64,000 nt of DNA from Pseudomonas fluorescens (GCF_019212185.1 NZ_CP078138.1:3082501-3146500); one strand, 5' to 3'. Counted from the first letter of the stretch, positions 18,462 through 26,987 are shown. Notes: generated by a model from the letters alone, not told the origin. A program made the numbers and translations.

Positions 18462-19346
18462 CAGGCCCGCGACGACAAGAACAGCGTGTTGTGCGAGGTC
18501 AGCCGGGACAAACACGAAGACATCGCTTATTCGCCCTACGGTTATTCGACTGGCGGGGAGGGTGCGTTGGGGTACAACGGCGAACGGCGGGAGACACCGG
18601 GCGGCCGGTATCTGCTGGGCAATGGGTATCGAGCGTTCAGTCCGTTCCTAATGAGGTTTCATATTCCGGACAATAGGAGTCCGTTTGGCGACGGGGGGCT
18701 GAATGCTTATATGTATGTGATGGGGGATCCGGTGGGGTATGCCGATGAGACTGGGCATGTGCCTACTAAATTGGGTTTGTTGCTATCGGTTCTTATGAAT
18801 GGCGATGATCTCGCCAAAGGAGGAAGAGGGCTCGCCAGCGGTGGGCGTACATTGTTTCGCGCTGCTGACGCGGTACCAGCAAACACAGTTGCATTCGCTC
18901 CAGATGACCTCCTTTCAGGATGGACAATGTCTACCGGTAGCAGGACAGCGCCAGCAAGTGCGAGCGGTGCAGTATCTTCGGGACGCTCCATTGCCAGCAC
19001 TGGCAGGTCCGGGGCTGTGTCATCAACACCGGCCAGCCCTTTGGTGCGCGGCCCTGCCGTTGGAGCGAGCCGTGCACCGGATGCGCGCTCGGGCACTTTC
19101 TTTGATTCAAGGAGCGCGCCTGCGTCGCAAGTGCAAAAGACAGCGTCCAAGCCCCCCTCGGCACAGCCACCGGCACCGCGAGTACCAAAGCCAGTAACCA
19201 AAGAGCAATTCAAGAACATGTCATCCATTGCAAGGAACGATTACTTGAATAAAGGCGGGCTTGATCCGACAGGAGTCAAGTTTCATCAGGCACCACAACG
19301 TTCAGCGTTAGACGTGAGGCGCCCTGATAGAGATCGATTCCAGTAG
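18459..19346 (+). CDS. RHS core and variable C-terminal tip (continuation of the right RHS gene)
   Basis: 295 residues opening MQARDDKNSVLCEV. Residues 1-110 are the RHS-associated core: YSPYGYS, LGNGYRAFSPFLMRFH, SPFGDGGLNAYMY, then GDPVGYADETGH, where the usual DPxGH has become DETGH. Beyond the core is a tip of about 185 residues, rich in Ala, Ser and Pro with low-complexity spacers, ending in a more ordered segment (TKEQFKNMSSIARNDYLNKG) whose function I do not recognise. In this class the tip is normally the toxin and is cut off by the core. No immunity gene follows; the next gene is on the other strand. Read alone it lacks the shell, so it probably needs fusion to, or assembly with, the upstream product. 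Confidence 0.75.
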   Translation: MQARDDKNSVLCEVSRDKHEDIAYSPYGYSTGGEGALGYNGERRETPGGRYLLGNGYRAFSPFLMRFHIPDNRSPFGDGGLNAYMYVMGDPVGYADETGHVPTKLGLLLSVLMNGDDLAKGGRGLASGGRTLFRAADAVPANTVAFAPDDLLSGWTMSTGSRTAPASASGAVSSGRSIASTGRSGAVSSTPASPLVRGPAVGASRAPDARSGTFFDSRSAPASQVQKTASKPPSAQPPAPRVPKPVTKEQFKNMSSIARNDYLNKGGLDPTGVKFHQAPQRSALDVRRPDRDRFQ

Positions 19347-19418
19347 TTCTGAGGTTGCTGAAGCGATCTGAGCGTATTCGCATTGTCGTGGGTACGCTTT
19401 CATTTCATTGCCCACGCA

Positions 19419-20168
19419 TTAATCATTTAGCCCACTCACCCGAGCAAACTCCACCAACCCACCGTCATGGACCAGTCCCAACTTGTCCATGGCGGTTCTT
19501 TTTTGGCGGCTGATGGTTTTTTCGCTGCGGTTCAGTTGTGCGGCGATTTGCCGTCCGGACAGGCCCTGGACAAACAAGCGCACCACCTCCAGTTCCCGCT
19601 CCGAGAGGTGCACCGAAGGCGCTTGCAAACCCGACGTAGACAGGGTCTGCGTCTGCAGAATCTGCGCGAAGGTCGGGCAGAGGTACCGGCGTCCCTTGCT
19701 GACTGCGTTCACCGCGCGCTTGAGGTCAGCCAGCGGACTGCGTTTATCGAACAGTCCGCTGACGCCCACACTGAGCAACGCTTGCAGCAGCGAAGGGTTG
19801 CGCAGCATGGTCATCACGATCAAGGGCAGGTGACTGTAGTGCCGCCGCAGATAGCCCATTAGCGCCAGACCATCGGGAAAACGTCCGCAGGGCATCGAGT
19901 AGTCACTGATCAGCAGATCGCAAGAGGTCCGTTGCAGGTGGTCAATCAGTTCATCGGCGTTGTTGGCTTGGGCCACGATCGTTAAAGATGTACCTGGCGC
20001 TGCGCTCAGGGCTACCTCGGCGCCCACCAGTACCACCGGGTGGTCGTCGGCGATGATCACACGCAAAGGCGTATTTGAGCGTTGCCCATGCGACACCAGC
20101 CTGTCGTCACGGGCAATTGGACGGGCAAGGGTTGAGCATGAGGCGGGCGGTACATGTTCCGAATTCAT
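19419..20168 (-). CDS. RcsB-like response regulator (receiver + LuxR-type HTH)
   Basis: About 249 residues from the ATG at 20168; a TTG four codons upstream is an alternative. An N-terminal leader of about 35 residues precedes a receiver domain with acidic pocket (IIADDHP), phosphoacceptor Asp in LLISDYSMP, and T/K positions in VMTML and LFDKRS. The C-terminal LuxR-type helix-turn-helix reads LSERELEVVRLFVQG, then LNRSEKTISRQKRTAMDKLG. The SMP-x-DG-L spacing and the SEKTISRQK helix are closest to RcsB, which controls capsule and surface structures in enterobacteria; related pseudomonad proteins control fimbriae. No sensor kinase is adjacent. It is convergent with the right RHS gene and could regulate the island's fimbrial genes, which is inference. 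Confidence 0.8.
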   Translation of the reverse strand: MNSEHVPPASCSTLARPIARDDRLVSHGQRSNTPLRVIIADDHPVVLVGAEVALSAAPGTSLTIVAQANNADELIDHLQRTSCDLLISDYSMPCGRFPDGLALMGYLRRHYSHLPLIVMTMLRNPSLLQALLSVGVSGLFDKRSPLADLKRAVNAVSKGRRYLCPTFAQILQTQTLSTSGLQAPSVHLSERELEVVRLFVQGLSGRQIAAQLNRSEKTISRQKRTAMDKLGLVHDGGLVEFARVSGLND

Positions 20169-20219
20169 GAAATGTCTCAACAGGGGTCGATGACACGCTG
20201 ACCACTGCGTCCGGATGGT

Positions 20220-20519
20220 TCAGGGACTTGCAATCAAACCCAGTTCCATCGCCATGACCAGAGCGACCCAGCGTGACCTCACACCGAATTTTCGGCGGAT
20301 GTTGCAAAAATGGTAATTCACACCCGCTTCGGTCCGACTGAGGATCCGGGCAATCTCCCAGGACGACTTGCCAGCGGCAGTCCACTGCAGGATTTCTTTT
20401 TCCCGAAGCGTCAGTTTGATGGGTTTCTCAGGGGCTTTCTCCTTGGGCAGCAAGGGTGGCGGAACGGGCAATGGATGAACTGCTACGGTGGCGGAACGGT
20501 GCATGGCTGAATCTCCCAT
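20220..20519 (-). CDS. short LuxR-family DNA-binding regulator (HTH only)
   Basis: 99 residues: a proline-rich leader of about 35 residues, then a complete LuxR C-terminal HTH ([20 protein letters not shown], then [13 protein letters not shown]). There is no receiver, PAS or autoinducer-binding domain, so it is a stand-alone DNA-binding protein like several pseudomonad orphan LuxR regulators. The ...[18 protein letters not shown] end resembles the HTH of quorum-sensing LuxR proteins more than NarL-type ones. It lies 51 bases upstream of the RcsB-like gene on the same strand, so the two may share a transcript. A lux-box-like promoter is found about 130 bases upstream. Confidence 0.8.
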   Translation of the reverse strand: MGDSAMHRSATVAVHPLPVPPPLLPKEKAPEKPIKLTLREKEILQWTAAGKSSWEIARILSRTEAGVNYHFCNIRRKFGVRSRWVALVMAMELGLIASP

Positions 20520-20619
20520 TCATCATCAATGACGGCGTGGGCGCGGCGTAACTTTCCAACTGCAAAATGGCGTGCGCGGCCAACCTTCAGGCATCTGTAA
20601 AAGCTGCAGATACGGGATT

Positions 20620-20666
20620 CTTATAGCGTGATTCAGCTTGCTTGGAACCTGTCAAACCTGACAGGT
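20620..20666 (-). promoter_or_regulatory. lux-box-like operator with -10 element upstream of the LuxR-type gene
   Basis: ACCTGTCAAACCTGACAGGT at 20647-20666 is a 20-bp element with perfect 8-bp arms around four bases, and it fits the ACCTG-N10-CAGGT form of lux boxes. On the minus strand 21 bases separate it from TATAAG (20625-20620). As I recall, the luxI promoter of Vibrio fischeri has the same box-to-TATAGT distance. Transcription would run toward the regulator gene starting at 20519. No luxI homolog is in the window. Confidence 0.6.
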
Positions 20667-20891
20667 AGCGCACTCTAATCGAGCGCGTGGGAAATGGCTG
20701 TCAGTCGTATCGCGTAGCGCTTGTAGGATCGATCTTGGAGTTCCCCCGTCCTACAGGATCTGCGGTAATTTCTTGAGTTATAAGCTTTTTATGCCCCCAC
20801 AATTTCTCGGGCAGCCTTTGGGATAGGGCAAACGACGCCTCGATCAGCTAGCCGCCACAGGATCTGCAGCCAATGACCGTTCGTCGTTCGG

Positions 20892-20917
20892 GAGGCGCGG
20901 TCAGGTCTGCGCGCCTC
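20892..20917 (-). terminator. hairpin after kguD
   Basis: GAGGCGCG (20892-20899) pairs perfectly with CGCGCCTC (20910-20917) across a ten-base loop, about 24 bases beyond the kguD stop. The T-tract is lacking, so termination may be weak or Rho-assisted. Confidence 0.45.
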
Positions 20918-20940
20918 GCCTGTTATGTTGGTCCCAGCCT

Positions 20941-21915
20941 TTAACGGACCGCCTGCGGATTGACCAGATTGGCCGGCCGTTGCCCCGCCATCGCCGCCAG
21001 CAAGTTGTCGACGGCACAGCGGGCCATGGCTTCGCGGGTCTCATGAGTGGCCGAGCCCATGTGCGGGGTGGCCACCACGTTGTCCAGACCCAGCAGTGGT
21101 GAGGCGGGATCCAGCGGCTCGCGCTCGAACACATCCAGGCCTGCTGCACGAATCTGCCGGGTTTGCAGGGCATGGATCATGGCCGCTTCATCGACCACCT
21201 TGCCCCTGGAGATATTGATGAAGATGGTCTCGGGACGCATCAACGCGAACTCCCGTGCACCGATCAGCCCTTCGGTCTCGGCGGTCAGCGGCAGCGTCAG
21301 GCAAACAAAATCGGCTTGCTGCAACAACGCGTCGAGGCTGCGGTATTGCGCGTCGAAGCGCTGCTCCACCGCCGGTTTCGGCGAGTGACTGTGGTACAGC
21401 ACCGGCATGCCGAAGCCGAAGTGCCCGCGCTGGGCCAGGGCTTCGCCGATGCGCCCCATGCCGATGATGCCCAGGGTTTTGCCGTGCACGTCACTGCCGA
21501 AATGGGCGGGACCGATGTTACGGGTCCATTGACCGTCGCGCACCAGATTGGCCAGCTCCACCACCCGCCGTGCGCTGGCCAGGATCAGCGCGAAGCCGGT
21601 GTCGGCGGTGGTTTCGGTGAGCACATCCGGGGTGTTGCTGAGCAGGATACGCCGTTCGGTCAGGTAGTCGATGTCGTAGTTGTCGACGCCCACCGAGACG
21701 CTGGCGATGGCCTGCAGATTTGGCGCCAGGTCGAGCAATGCGGCGTCCAGTTTCAGGCTGGCGCCGAGCAGACCCTGGGCGCGGGGCAGGGCCTCGCGTA
21801 GCCGGGTCAAACCTTCGGCGTCGAGGCTGTCGATCAGCGTTACCTCGCACTGTTCGTGCAGGCGGGCCATCAATACCGGCGAGAGTTTTTTATATAAAAC
21901 GACCTGCTTTTTCAT
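20941..21915 (-). CDS. kguD: 2-ketogluconate reductase (D-2-hydroxyacid dehydrogenase family)
   Basis: 324 residues. The NAD(P)-binding Rossmann motif is in KTLGIIGMGRIGEAL, the catalytic Arg in NISRGKVVDE, the Glu in DVFEREPL and the His in ATPHMGSAT, the triad order of D-2-hydroxyacid dehydrogenases. It is the last gene of the kguE-K-T-D order. In the known pathway imported 2-ketogluconate is phosphorylated by KguK, and 2-keto-6-phosphogluconate is reduced to 6-phosphogluconate by KguD, feeding the Entner-Doudoroff route; KguD-type enzymes may also act on free 2-ketogluconate. The gene starts 21 bases after kguT and is probably under PtxS. Assignment rests mainly on the operon. Confidence 0.9.
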   Translation of the reverse strand: MKKQVVLYKKLSPVLMARLHEQCEVTLIDSLDAEGLTRLREALPRAQGLLGASLKLDAALLDLAPNLQAIASVSVGVDNYDIDYLTERRILLSNTPDVLTETTADTGFALILASARRVVELANLVRDGQWTRNIGPAHFGSDVHGKTLGIIGMGRIGEALAQRGHFGFGMPVLYHSHSPKPAVEQRFDAQYRSLDALLQQADFVCLTLPLTAETEGLIGAREFALMRPETIFINISRGKVVDEAAMIHALQTRQIRAAGLDVFEREPLDPASPLLGLDNVVATPHMGSATHETREAMARCAVDNLLAAMAGQRPANLVNPQAVR

Positions 21916-21936
21916 GGGACTTGTCTCGTCATCAAT

Positions 21937-23232
21937 TCAAGGGTGGGCGGCGCGGCGGCTCAGGGCAACGCCGGGCCGTTCACGGTCGCTGGTGCCGGTC
22001 TTCAGGCACAGGGTCAGTAGCACCGACAGCAGCAGCGAAGCGCTCATCAGCAAAAAGGACGCGCCAGGGGAGCCGGTGGCGCTGTTCAGGTAGCCCACCA
22101 GATAGGAGCCGCCGAACGAGCCGAGGGCGCCCATGCTATTGATCAGCGCCATGGCGCCGCCCGCGACGTTGGCCGGGAGGATTTCCGGGATGATCGCGAA
22201 GAACGGTCCGTAAGGTGCGTACATGCAGGCACCGGCCACGACCAGCAGGCCGTACGACCACCAGAAATGTTCGGCCCCCAGGGCGTAGGAGCCATAGAAC
22301 GCCAAGGACGCGATCAGCAACGGCGGCCAGACAAAACGTTTACGTTTCTGCAGTTTGTCCGAGCCCCAGGACACCAGCAGCATGCCGATCACGGCCGCCA
22401 GATACGGTAAGGCCGACAGCCAGCCGGCCTCGATCATGTCCATCTGCGCGCCTTGCTTGAGGATCGACGGCAGCCACAGGACGAAGCCATAGACGCCGAT
22501 GCTCCAGCAGAAAAACTGCAAGGCGAGGACGATGACTTTTGGCGAACGGAAGGCTTCGGCGTAGTTCTTCACCGCCTTGATCCCCACCTGCTCGGCCGCC
22601 AGGGCGCTTTCCAGATCGTGCTTTTCCTGGTCGTTGAGCCACTTCGCTTGCGCCGGACGATCATCCGCCAGGCGCCACCAGATAAAGGCCCAGAGCACTG
22701 CGGGCAAGCCTTCAACAATGAACATCCAGCGCCAGCTGTAGTGCTGCACCAGGTAGCCGGACACCACCGACATCCAGAGCATGGTCACCGGGTTGCCGAG
22801 GATCAGGAAGGTATTGGCGCGCGAGCGTTCGGCGCGGGTGAACCAGTGACACAAGTAAATCAGCATCGCCGGCATCACCGCGGCTTCGACCACCCCGAGC
22901 ATGAAGCGGATGACGATCAGCCAGTAGGCGTTGGACACCACCCCGGTCAGGGTCGCCAGGCTGCCCCAAAGGATCAGGCTGACGAAGATCAGTTTCTTCA
23001 CGCTGTTTTTCTGCGCGTAGATTGCCCCGGGAATCTGGAAGAAGAAGTAGCCGAGGAAAAACAGCGCGCCGAGCAACGACGACAGCCCCGGGGTGATCAT
23101 CAGGTCGGCGGCCATGCCGGAGGCGGCCGCGAAGCCGTAGTTGGCGCGGTCCAGATACGCCAGGCTGTAGGTGATAAAGACAATCGGCATGATGTACCAC
23201 CAGCGGCGGGTGGCGAGTTTCGGCGTTTGCAT
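21937..23232 (-). CDS. kguT: 2-ketogluconate transporter (MFS, anion:cation symporter type)
   Basis: 431 residues with about 12 predicted membrane helices. The first helix carries YIMPIVFITYSLAYLDRANY, typical of the phthalate/gluconate anion-cation symporter family of MFS proteins, followed by the GALFFLGYFFFQIPG helix. A cytoplasmic central loop lies near residues 190-230. Located in the inner membrane, it imports 2-ketogluconate made by periplasmic glucose oxidation. It sits between kguK and kguD on the same strand, 65 bases after kguK, and should be repressed by PtxS and induced by 2-ketogluconate. The MFS family call is secure; the substrate is inferred from the operon. Confidence 0.92.
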   Translation of the reverse strand: MQTPKLATRRWWYIMPIVFITYSLAYLDRANYGFAAASGMAADLMITPGLSSLLGALFFLGYFFFQIPGAIYAQKNSVKKLIFVSLILWGSLATLTGVVSNAYWLIVIRFMLGVVEAAVMPAMLIYLCHWFTRAERSRANTFLILGNPVTMLWMSVVSGYLVQHYSWRWMFIVEGLPAVLWAFIWWRLADDRPAQAKWLNDQEKHDLESALAAEQVGIKAVKNYAEAFRSPKVIVLALQFFCWSIGVYGFVLWLPSILKQGAQMDMIEAGWLSALPYLAAVIGMLLVSWGSDKLQKRKRFVWPPLLIASLAFYGSYALGAEHFWWSYGLLVVAGACMYAPYGPFFAIIPEILPANVAGGAMALINSMGALGSFGGSYLVGYLNSATGSPGASFLLMSASLLLSVLLTLCLKTGTSDRERPGVALSRRAAHP

Positions 23233-23297
23233 GGGTCGTGCTCCTGAGCTTGTTGTTTTTGTCGCAGCAGGTTGGGTGTTCAGATTTTCAGTGACTG

Positions 23298-24269
23298 TTA
23301 GGGCCTCATCGCGAGCCTGCTCGCGATAACGGTTTCAAATTCAACGACCATCTCAGCCCGAGTGGGCAGCCCCTCCATATCCCCCCGACTCTGCACCGCA
23401 CGACTGCCAATCCAGTTCGCACGCTGCACCGCCTCGGTCAGGCTGCAGTTCTCCAGCAGGGCGCTGATCAGGCCCACGGCAAAGCCGTCGCCAGCACCGA
23501 CGGTGTCGACAACCCGGGCCACCGGCACGGCGGCGACGAAGCCCTGCTCAGACTGGCTGCGGTAATAGGCGCCCTCAGCCCCCAGTTTGATCACCACGGC
23601 CTCGGCGCCCTGATCCAGGTAGAACCCGGCGATATCGGCCGGCGTGTCGAACCCGGTGAGCAACCGGCCTTCGCTCAAGCCAGGCAGCACCCACTGGGCG
23701 AGGGCGGCGAGGCGGTTGATCTCGCGGATCATCTGTTGCTCGCTGGACCACAGCGACGGCCGCAAATTGGGGTCGAACGAGACACTGCGGCCGGCGCCAC
23801 GCATCTGCGTCATCAGCTCAAAAGACAGCGCCCGCGCACTGTCCGACAGCGCCGGCGGAATACCGGTGGCATGCAGGTGCCGCGCTTGCAGCAGGCTCGG
23901 CGCGATGTGGGCGGGTGACAGGCGACTGGCTGCCGAACCACGGCGGAAATACTCCACCTGCGGATCGGCGCCGTCGTCTTCGCGGGATTTGAACTGAAAG
24001 CCGGTGGGGTGCGCGGGATCGATTTCAACCTGCGCGCAATTCAGGCCTTCGCCTTGCAGGGTGTCGAGGACAAAGCGTCCAAGGGAATCGTTGCCGACCC
24101 GGCTCAACCACGCCACCTGGAACCCCAGGCGCGACAGACCGATGGCGACGTTACTGTCGGCCCCGGCGATGCGCTTGTGGAAGTTCATCACCTGGGCCAG
24201 GTCGCCGGTTTGCTCGGCGACCAGCATGGCCATGGTTTCGCCGAAAGACAGGATATCGATCTCAGACAT
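23298..24269 (-). CDS. kguK: 2-ketogluconate kinase (PfkB family)
   Basis: About 323 residues from the ATG at 24269 ([12 protein letters not shown]), which overlaps the kguE stop by eight bases, implying translational coupling. PfkB signatures are present: an [15 protein letters not shown] segment near residue 33 and [12 protein letters not shown] near residue 250, whose Asp is the catalytic base. It phosphorylates 2-ketogluconate to 2-keto-6-phosphogluconate in the cytoplasm. The last ten codons ([10 protein letters not shown]) are encoded by a REP half-element, so the natural C-terminus seems to have been replaced or extended by a repeat. This is unlikely to touch the active site. Confidence 0.93.
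   Translation of the reverse strand: MSEIDILSFGETMAMLVAEQTGDLAQVMNFHKRIAGADSNVAIGLSRLGFQVAWLSRVGNDSLGRFVLDTLQGEGLNCAQVEIDPAHPTGFQFKSREDDGADPQVEYFRRGSAASRLSPAHIAPSLLQARHLHATGIPPALSDSARALSFELMTQMRGAGRSVSFDPNLRPSLWSSEQQMIREINRLAALAQWVLPGLSEGRLLTGFDTPADIAGFYLDQGAEAVVIKLGAEGAYYRSQSEQGFVAAVPVARVVDTVGAGDGFAVGLISALLENCSLTEAVQRANWIGSRAVQSRGDMEGLPTRAEMVVEFETVIASRLAMRP
23306..23332. repeat. REP element overlapping the 3' end of kguK
   Basis: CGCGAGCCTGCTCGCG forms the short palindromic stem characteristic of P. fluorescens-group REP sequences. It overlaps the last codons of kguK and may limit read-through or protect the upstream message within the kgu transcript. Confidence 0.8.
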
Positions 24270-25044
24270 GGGCGTGCTCCAGCCGCGCCTGGCCCAATTG
24301 GGCGAGGAGGGCGACGTGTTCACCGGTCAGGTGCTGCAGGTCATCGGCCTGCAACGGATATTCCACGGCACGGGCAAGGCCGTGGGGCATGTGCCGTAGC
24401 AACTGCTCCCACGTCTGCACATCGGCTGCCGTTGGCGGGATCGCCACCAGCTTGCTGTCGGCCCGACGGGTCACCGCCTTGCAATGCACGTAGCCAACAT
24501 GCCGCCCGAGCAGACGCGCGGCGCTGGCGGCGCACTGGTCCTGCCACTGCCAGTTGCCAATGTCGAAGGTCATCTGCACCGGCAGTTGCTGTTGTTCGAT
24601 CCCATCGAAAAAACGCTGGAAGGGTTCGATGCGCCCGCCGTGCAGGGTCTGGTCGTTTTCCACCAGCAACTGCACGGGGTGTTCGGCCAGCACTGCTGAC
24701 AGGTGCGTGAGATCGTTGTTCTCGGTGAAGTAACCCAGGGAGACCTTCAGCCATTTCGCACCAAACGCCTGCGCCCGCTTCAGGGTGGCGGACAGCAGCG
24801 GATTGGCCTGCGAACGCCCGGCCACCCACAACTCCAGGGGCGAGGAATACACCGCCTCAAGCCCCCATTGCGCGACGGCCCGGGCCAGATCCCTTGGGTC
24901 TTCACTGGTCAGCAATTCTTCGCGCCATTCGATGCGTTGCGCCCCGGCTTTAGCCAGAATCTCAACAAACGCCAACTGCCCGCGCGCCCGCACAAGGTCG
25001 GCGCCGTAGCTGGAAAGGCTGATGGAAACAGCAGGTTTGTTCAT
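24262..25044 (-). CDS. kguE: KguE, sugar isomerase/epimerase-like TIM-barrel protein
   Basis: 260 residues starting [20 protein letters not shown]. The layout is that of the xylose isomerase-like TIM-barrel family: strands ending in acidic or His residues ([34 protein letters not shown]) that probably bind a divalent metal. It is the first gene of the kgu operon, 14 bases downstream of a PtxS palindrome. KguE is required or helpful for 2-ketogluconate use in pseudomonads, but its exact reaction is not firmly established; epimerase or isomerase activity is predicted. The stop overlaps the kguK start. Confidence 0.9.
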   Translation of the reverse strand: MNKPAVSISLSSYGADLVRARGQLAFVEILAKAGAQRIEWREELLTSEDPRDLARAVAQWGLEAVYSSPLELWVAGRSQANPLLSATLKRAQAFGAKWLKVSLGYFTENNDLTHLSAVLAEHPVQLLVENDQTLHGGRIEPFQRFFDGIEQQQLPVQMTFDIGNWQWQDQCAASAARLLGRHVGYVHCKAVTRRADSKLVAIPPTAADVQTWEQLLRHMPHGLARAVEYPLQADDLQHLTGEHVALLAQLGQARLEHAHV

Positions 25045-25057
25045 TGTTCTATCCCTC

Positions 25058-25071
25058 TGAAACCGGTTTCA
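25058..25071. promoter_or_regulatory. PtxS operator upstream of kguE
   Basis: TGAAACCGGTTTCA is a perfect 14-bp palindrome identical to the known PtxS binding site. It lies 14 bases upstream of the kguE start. PtxS bound here represses the operon and is released by 2-ketogluconate. Confidence 0.92.
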
Positions 25072-25104
25072 TTTTTACCCAAAAAAAACAGCTCGCGCGC
25101 ACCT

Positions 25105-25135
25105 ACTGTGGGAGCGAGCCTGCTCGCGAAGAGGC
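25105..25135. repeat. REP element between kguE and ptxS
   Basis: A single REP unit (GGGAGCGAGCCTGCTCGCGA) lies between the ptxS stop and the kguE promoter. It may act as a weak terminator or message protector at the end of ptxS. Confidence 0.8.
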
Positions 25136-25143
25136 CCTCACAA

Positions 25144-26169
25144 TCACCCCAGAACCCCCCGCGTCGACCCCCGCACCACCAACCGTACCGAAAAATCCAC
25201 ACTCCTGATCGGCCCCTGATCGCCCCGCAAACGCTTGAGCAGGCAATCAAACGCACTGGCACCAATCGCTTCGGTCGGCTGGGCAAGCGCAGTGATGCCG
25301 CTGCCCACCAACGGGTACCAGTCCAGGTCATCAAGGGCGATCAGGCCAACCTCGCCGAACAGATCGCAACCCAGCTCACGCAACGCGCGGGTGGCGGCGA
25401 GCGCGGCTATGCCGTTGGCGCAGAACAAGGCTTTCGGGCCGTCTGCCGGGGCGGCGAGGAAGGTCTGGATACGGGATTGCAGGTCGTCGCCGGTCTCGAT
25501 CGCCGCACCGCGCAGTAACGGGCGCTTGGCGATCTGCTGGTGAAAACTGTCGACCCGCTCGATCCGCGAACTGGTGCCGTCGTGGGGTTCGCTGACCAGC
25601 AGCACGTCGCGATAGCCCTGCTCCTGAAGATGACTCAGGGCAGTGTCGACGGCGCCCGGGTTATCCAGGCCGACCAGGTCGCTGTGCAACTGCTCGACCT
25701 TGCGATCCACCAGCACCATGGGCATTTCGCGGTGCAGTTCGCGGAGCAGGTCGGGGTGATGGCCGAGGGTGTTCACGATCAGGCCTTCGATGTTGTACGA
25801 GCGCAGGGCCGCCAGGTGCTGGCTTTCCTGCTCGTCATCGCGGTCGGTGTTGCACACCACCAGGCTGTAGCCGTGCTGGCGGCAGGCGGTTTCCACGCCA
25901 TGCATCACGGCAATCGAATAGGGGTTGCGGATATCCGCCAGGAGCATGCCGATCAACCGCGTGCGCCCGCGTTTCAGGCCGCGAGCCATCTGGTTCGGGC
26001 GATAACCCAGCTCGCTAATTGCCTGCTCGATGCGCAAGGCCGTGGCCTCGGAGAGCAGGGCGCGATCCTCGCCGATAAAACGCGACACGCTGGCCTTGGA
26101 GACCCCGGCACGTTCGGCGACATCAAGCATGGTCACGCGGCTGCGTTGGGCGGCGGAAAAACTGTTCAC
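25144..26169 (-). CDS. ptxS: PtxS, LacI-family repressor of 2-ketogluconate genes
   Basis: 341 residues from a GTG at 26169; the first ATG falls inside the HTH and is too late. The LacI HTH reads MLDVAERAGVSKASVSRFIG, followed by the hinge helix (YRPNQMARGLKRGRT) and a periplasmic-binding-protein-like effector domain (LIGMLLADIRNPY, IALDDLDWYPL). PtxS binds TGAAACCGGTTTCA and senses 2-ketogluconate. Copies of that palindrome stand 41 bases upstream of this start and before kguE, giving autoregulation and operon control. The gene is on the same strand as kgu and directly upstream of it, the usual pseudomonad layout. Confidence 0.93.
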   Translation of the reverse strand: MNSFSAAQRSRVTMLDVAERAGVSKASVSRFIGEDRALLSEATALRIEQAISELGYRPNQMARGLKRGRTRLIGMLLADIRNPYSIAVMHGVETACRQHGYSLVVCNTDRDDEQESQHLAALRSYNIEGLIVNTLGHHPDLLRELHREMPMVLVDRKVEQLHSDLVGLDNPGAVDTALSHLQEQGYRDVLLVSEPHDGTSSRIERVDSFHQQIAKRPLLRGAAIETGDDLQSRIQTFLAAPADGPKALFCANGIAALAATRALRELGCDLFGEVGLIALDDLDWYPLVGSGITALAQPTEAIGASAFDCLLKRLRGDQGPIRSVDFSVRLVVRGSTRGVLG

Positions 26170-26209
26170 GATGGACGACCTGTTTTTGGAATTATTAGGT
26201 CTCAGAGTC

Positions 26210-26223
26210 TGAAACCGGTTTCA
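26210..26223. promoter_or_regulatory. PtxS operator upstream of ptxS
   Basis: A second perfect TGAAACCGGTTTCA palindrome, 41 bases upstream of the ptxS start, indicates autorepression. It is identical in all 14 bases to the kguE operator. Confidence 0.9.
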
Positions 26224-26281
26224 GAAGACACCAAAAGCCATTGGCTCGTCAAGAGGGGGGATGAACATGGAGATAAAAGGC

Positions 26282-26923
26282 TCAGCCAAACAAGCCTGCG
26301 GCGATGTTGATCGAGAAGCCGAGAATCGCGGTGTTGAACACGAAACCGATCAGCGACTGGGCGAGGACGATCTTGCGGATGTCACGGGTGGCGACGCCGA
26401 CATCAGCGGTTTGCACCGCCACGCCGATGGTGAAGGAGAAGTACAGGAAGTCCCAGTAATTGGGCTTTTTCAGTCCGTCGGCAAAGCGCAACGCCGGTTC
26501 CTTGCCGTCCCAGGTGTAGAACAGCCGGGCGTAGTGCACGCTGAAAATCATCCCGATCAGCAGCCACGAGCCGATCACCGTGACACCGGTAAACCCGTAG
26601 CGCAGCAACTTGTGCGAGGTGTCGAGGCTGCCGGTGCCGGCCAGCTCGACGGTGATCGCCACCAGACTGGCGATGGCCGCGATACAGACGATCAACAGCA
26701 CCGCCCCGGCATTTTCATCCTCGACTTCGGCAATGCGCTCGACCTCTTCGGCGCGGGCGCGAATGGTCAGCCACAGCATCAACACCAGGTAAGTCCAGAC
26801 CCCTGCATTCCAGCCAATGAGGATCTTGCTCACCAGGGCATCGGCGGGCGCCACAAGGCCTACTGCTATGCCCAGCAGTGCGGCGGCGGTGAGGCGGGGG
26901 TGGGTGCGTAGCGGGTGGGGCAT
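26282..26923 (-). CDS. DUF1345 family membrane protein
   Basis: About 213 residues from the ATG at 26923, which has AGGAGG ten bases upstream. There are five or so hydrophobic helices: two near residues 10-60, then [38 protein letters not shown] and a C-terminal pair. Signature stretches VHYARLFY and [20 protein letters not shown] place it in DUF1345 (PF07077), a family of unknown function; its FLYFSFTIG region resembles a channel pore helix. It lies between ptxS (divergent operator side) and the RND operon, on the same strand as both, without clear functional linkage. Confidence 0.85.
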   Translation of the reverse strand: MPHPLRTHPRLTAAALLGIAVGLVAPADALVSKILIGWNAGVWTYLVLMLWLTIRARAEEVERIAEVEDENAGAVLLIVCIAAIASLVAITVELAGTGSLDTSHKLLRYGFTGVTVIGSWLLIGMIFSVHYARLFYTWDGKEPALRFADGLKKPNYWDFLYFSFTIGVAVQTADVGVATRDIRKIVLAQSLIGFVFNTAILGFSINIAAGLFG

Positions 26924-26954
26924 GGGCGGGTAGCCTCCTGGGCGGCTCGGATCA

Positions 26955-26987
26955 CCTGTAGGAGCCGGCTTGCCGGCGAAGGCGGTG
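26955..26987. repeat. REP-like element upstream of the DUF1345 gene
   Basis: CTGTAGGAGCCGGCTTGCCGGCGAAGGCGGTG is a REP variant with a CCGGC stem, given here as its approximate extent. An 8-bp hairpin (CATTCAAC...GTTGAATG, 26991-27012) follows, suggesting a degraded REP pair. Confidence 0.65.

Larger units (their letters stand above)
20520..20940. other. 421-bp gene-free region between the LuxR-type gene and kguD
   Basis: It holds the lux-box-like promoter at 20620-20666 and a perfect 8-bp hairpin (20892-20917) just after the kguD stop. The remaining bases show no credible open frame and no other repeat I can support. Confidence 0.6.

Noticed and set aside
941..19346. A Tc (ABC) insecticidal toxin complex
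   Set aside because: The RHS genes resemble TccC in part, but no TcA or TcB gene is present in the window.
941..19346. A type VI secretion effector locus
   Set aside because: No VgrG, PAAR, Hcp, DUF4123 or EagR gene is seen beside either RHS gene.
20720..20762. A possible REP-like hairpin (TGTAGGA...TCCTACA)
   Set aside because: The arms are short and widely spaced, and no core REP sequence lies between them.
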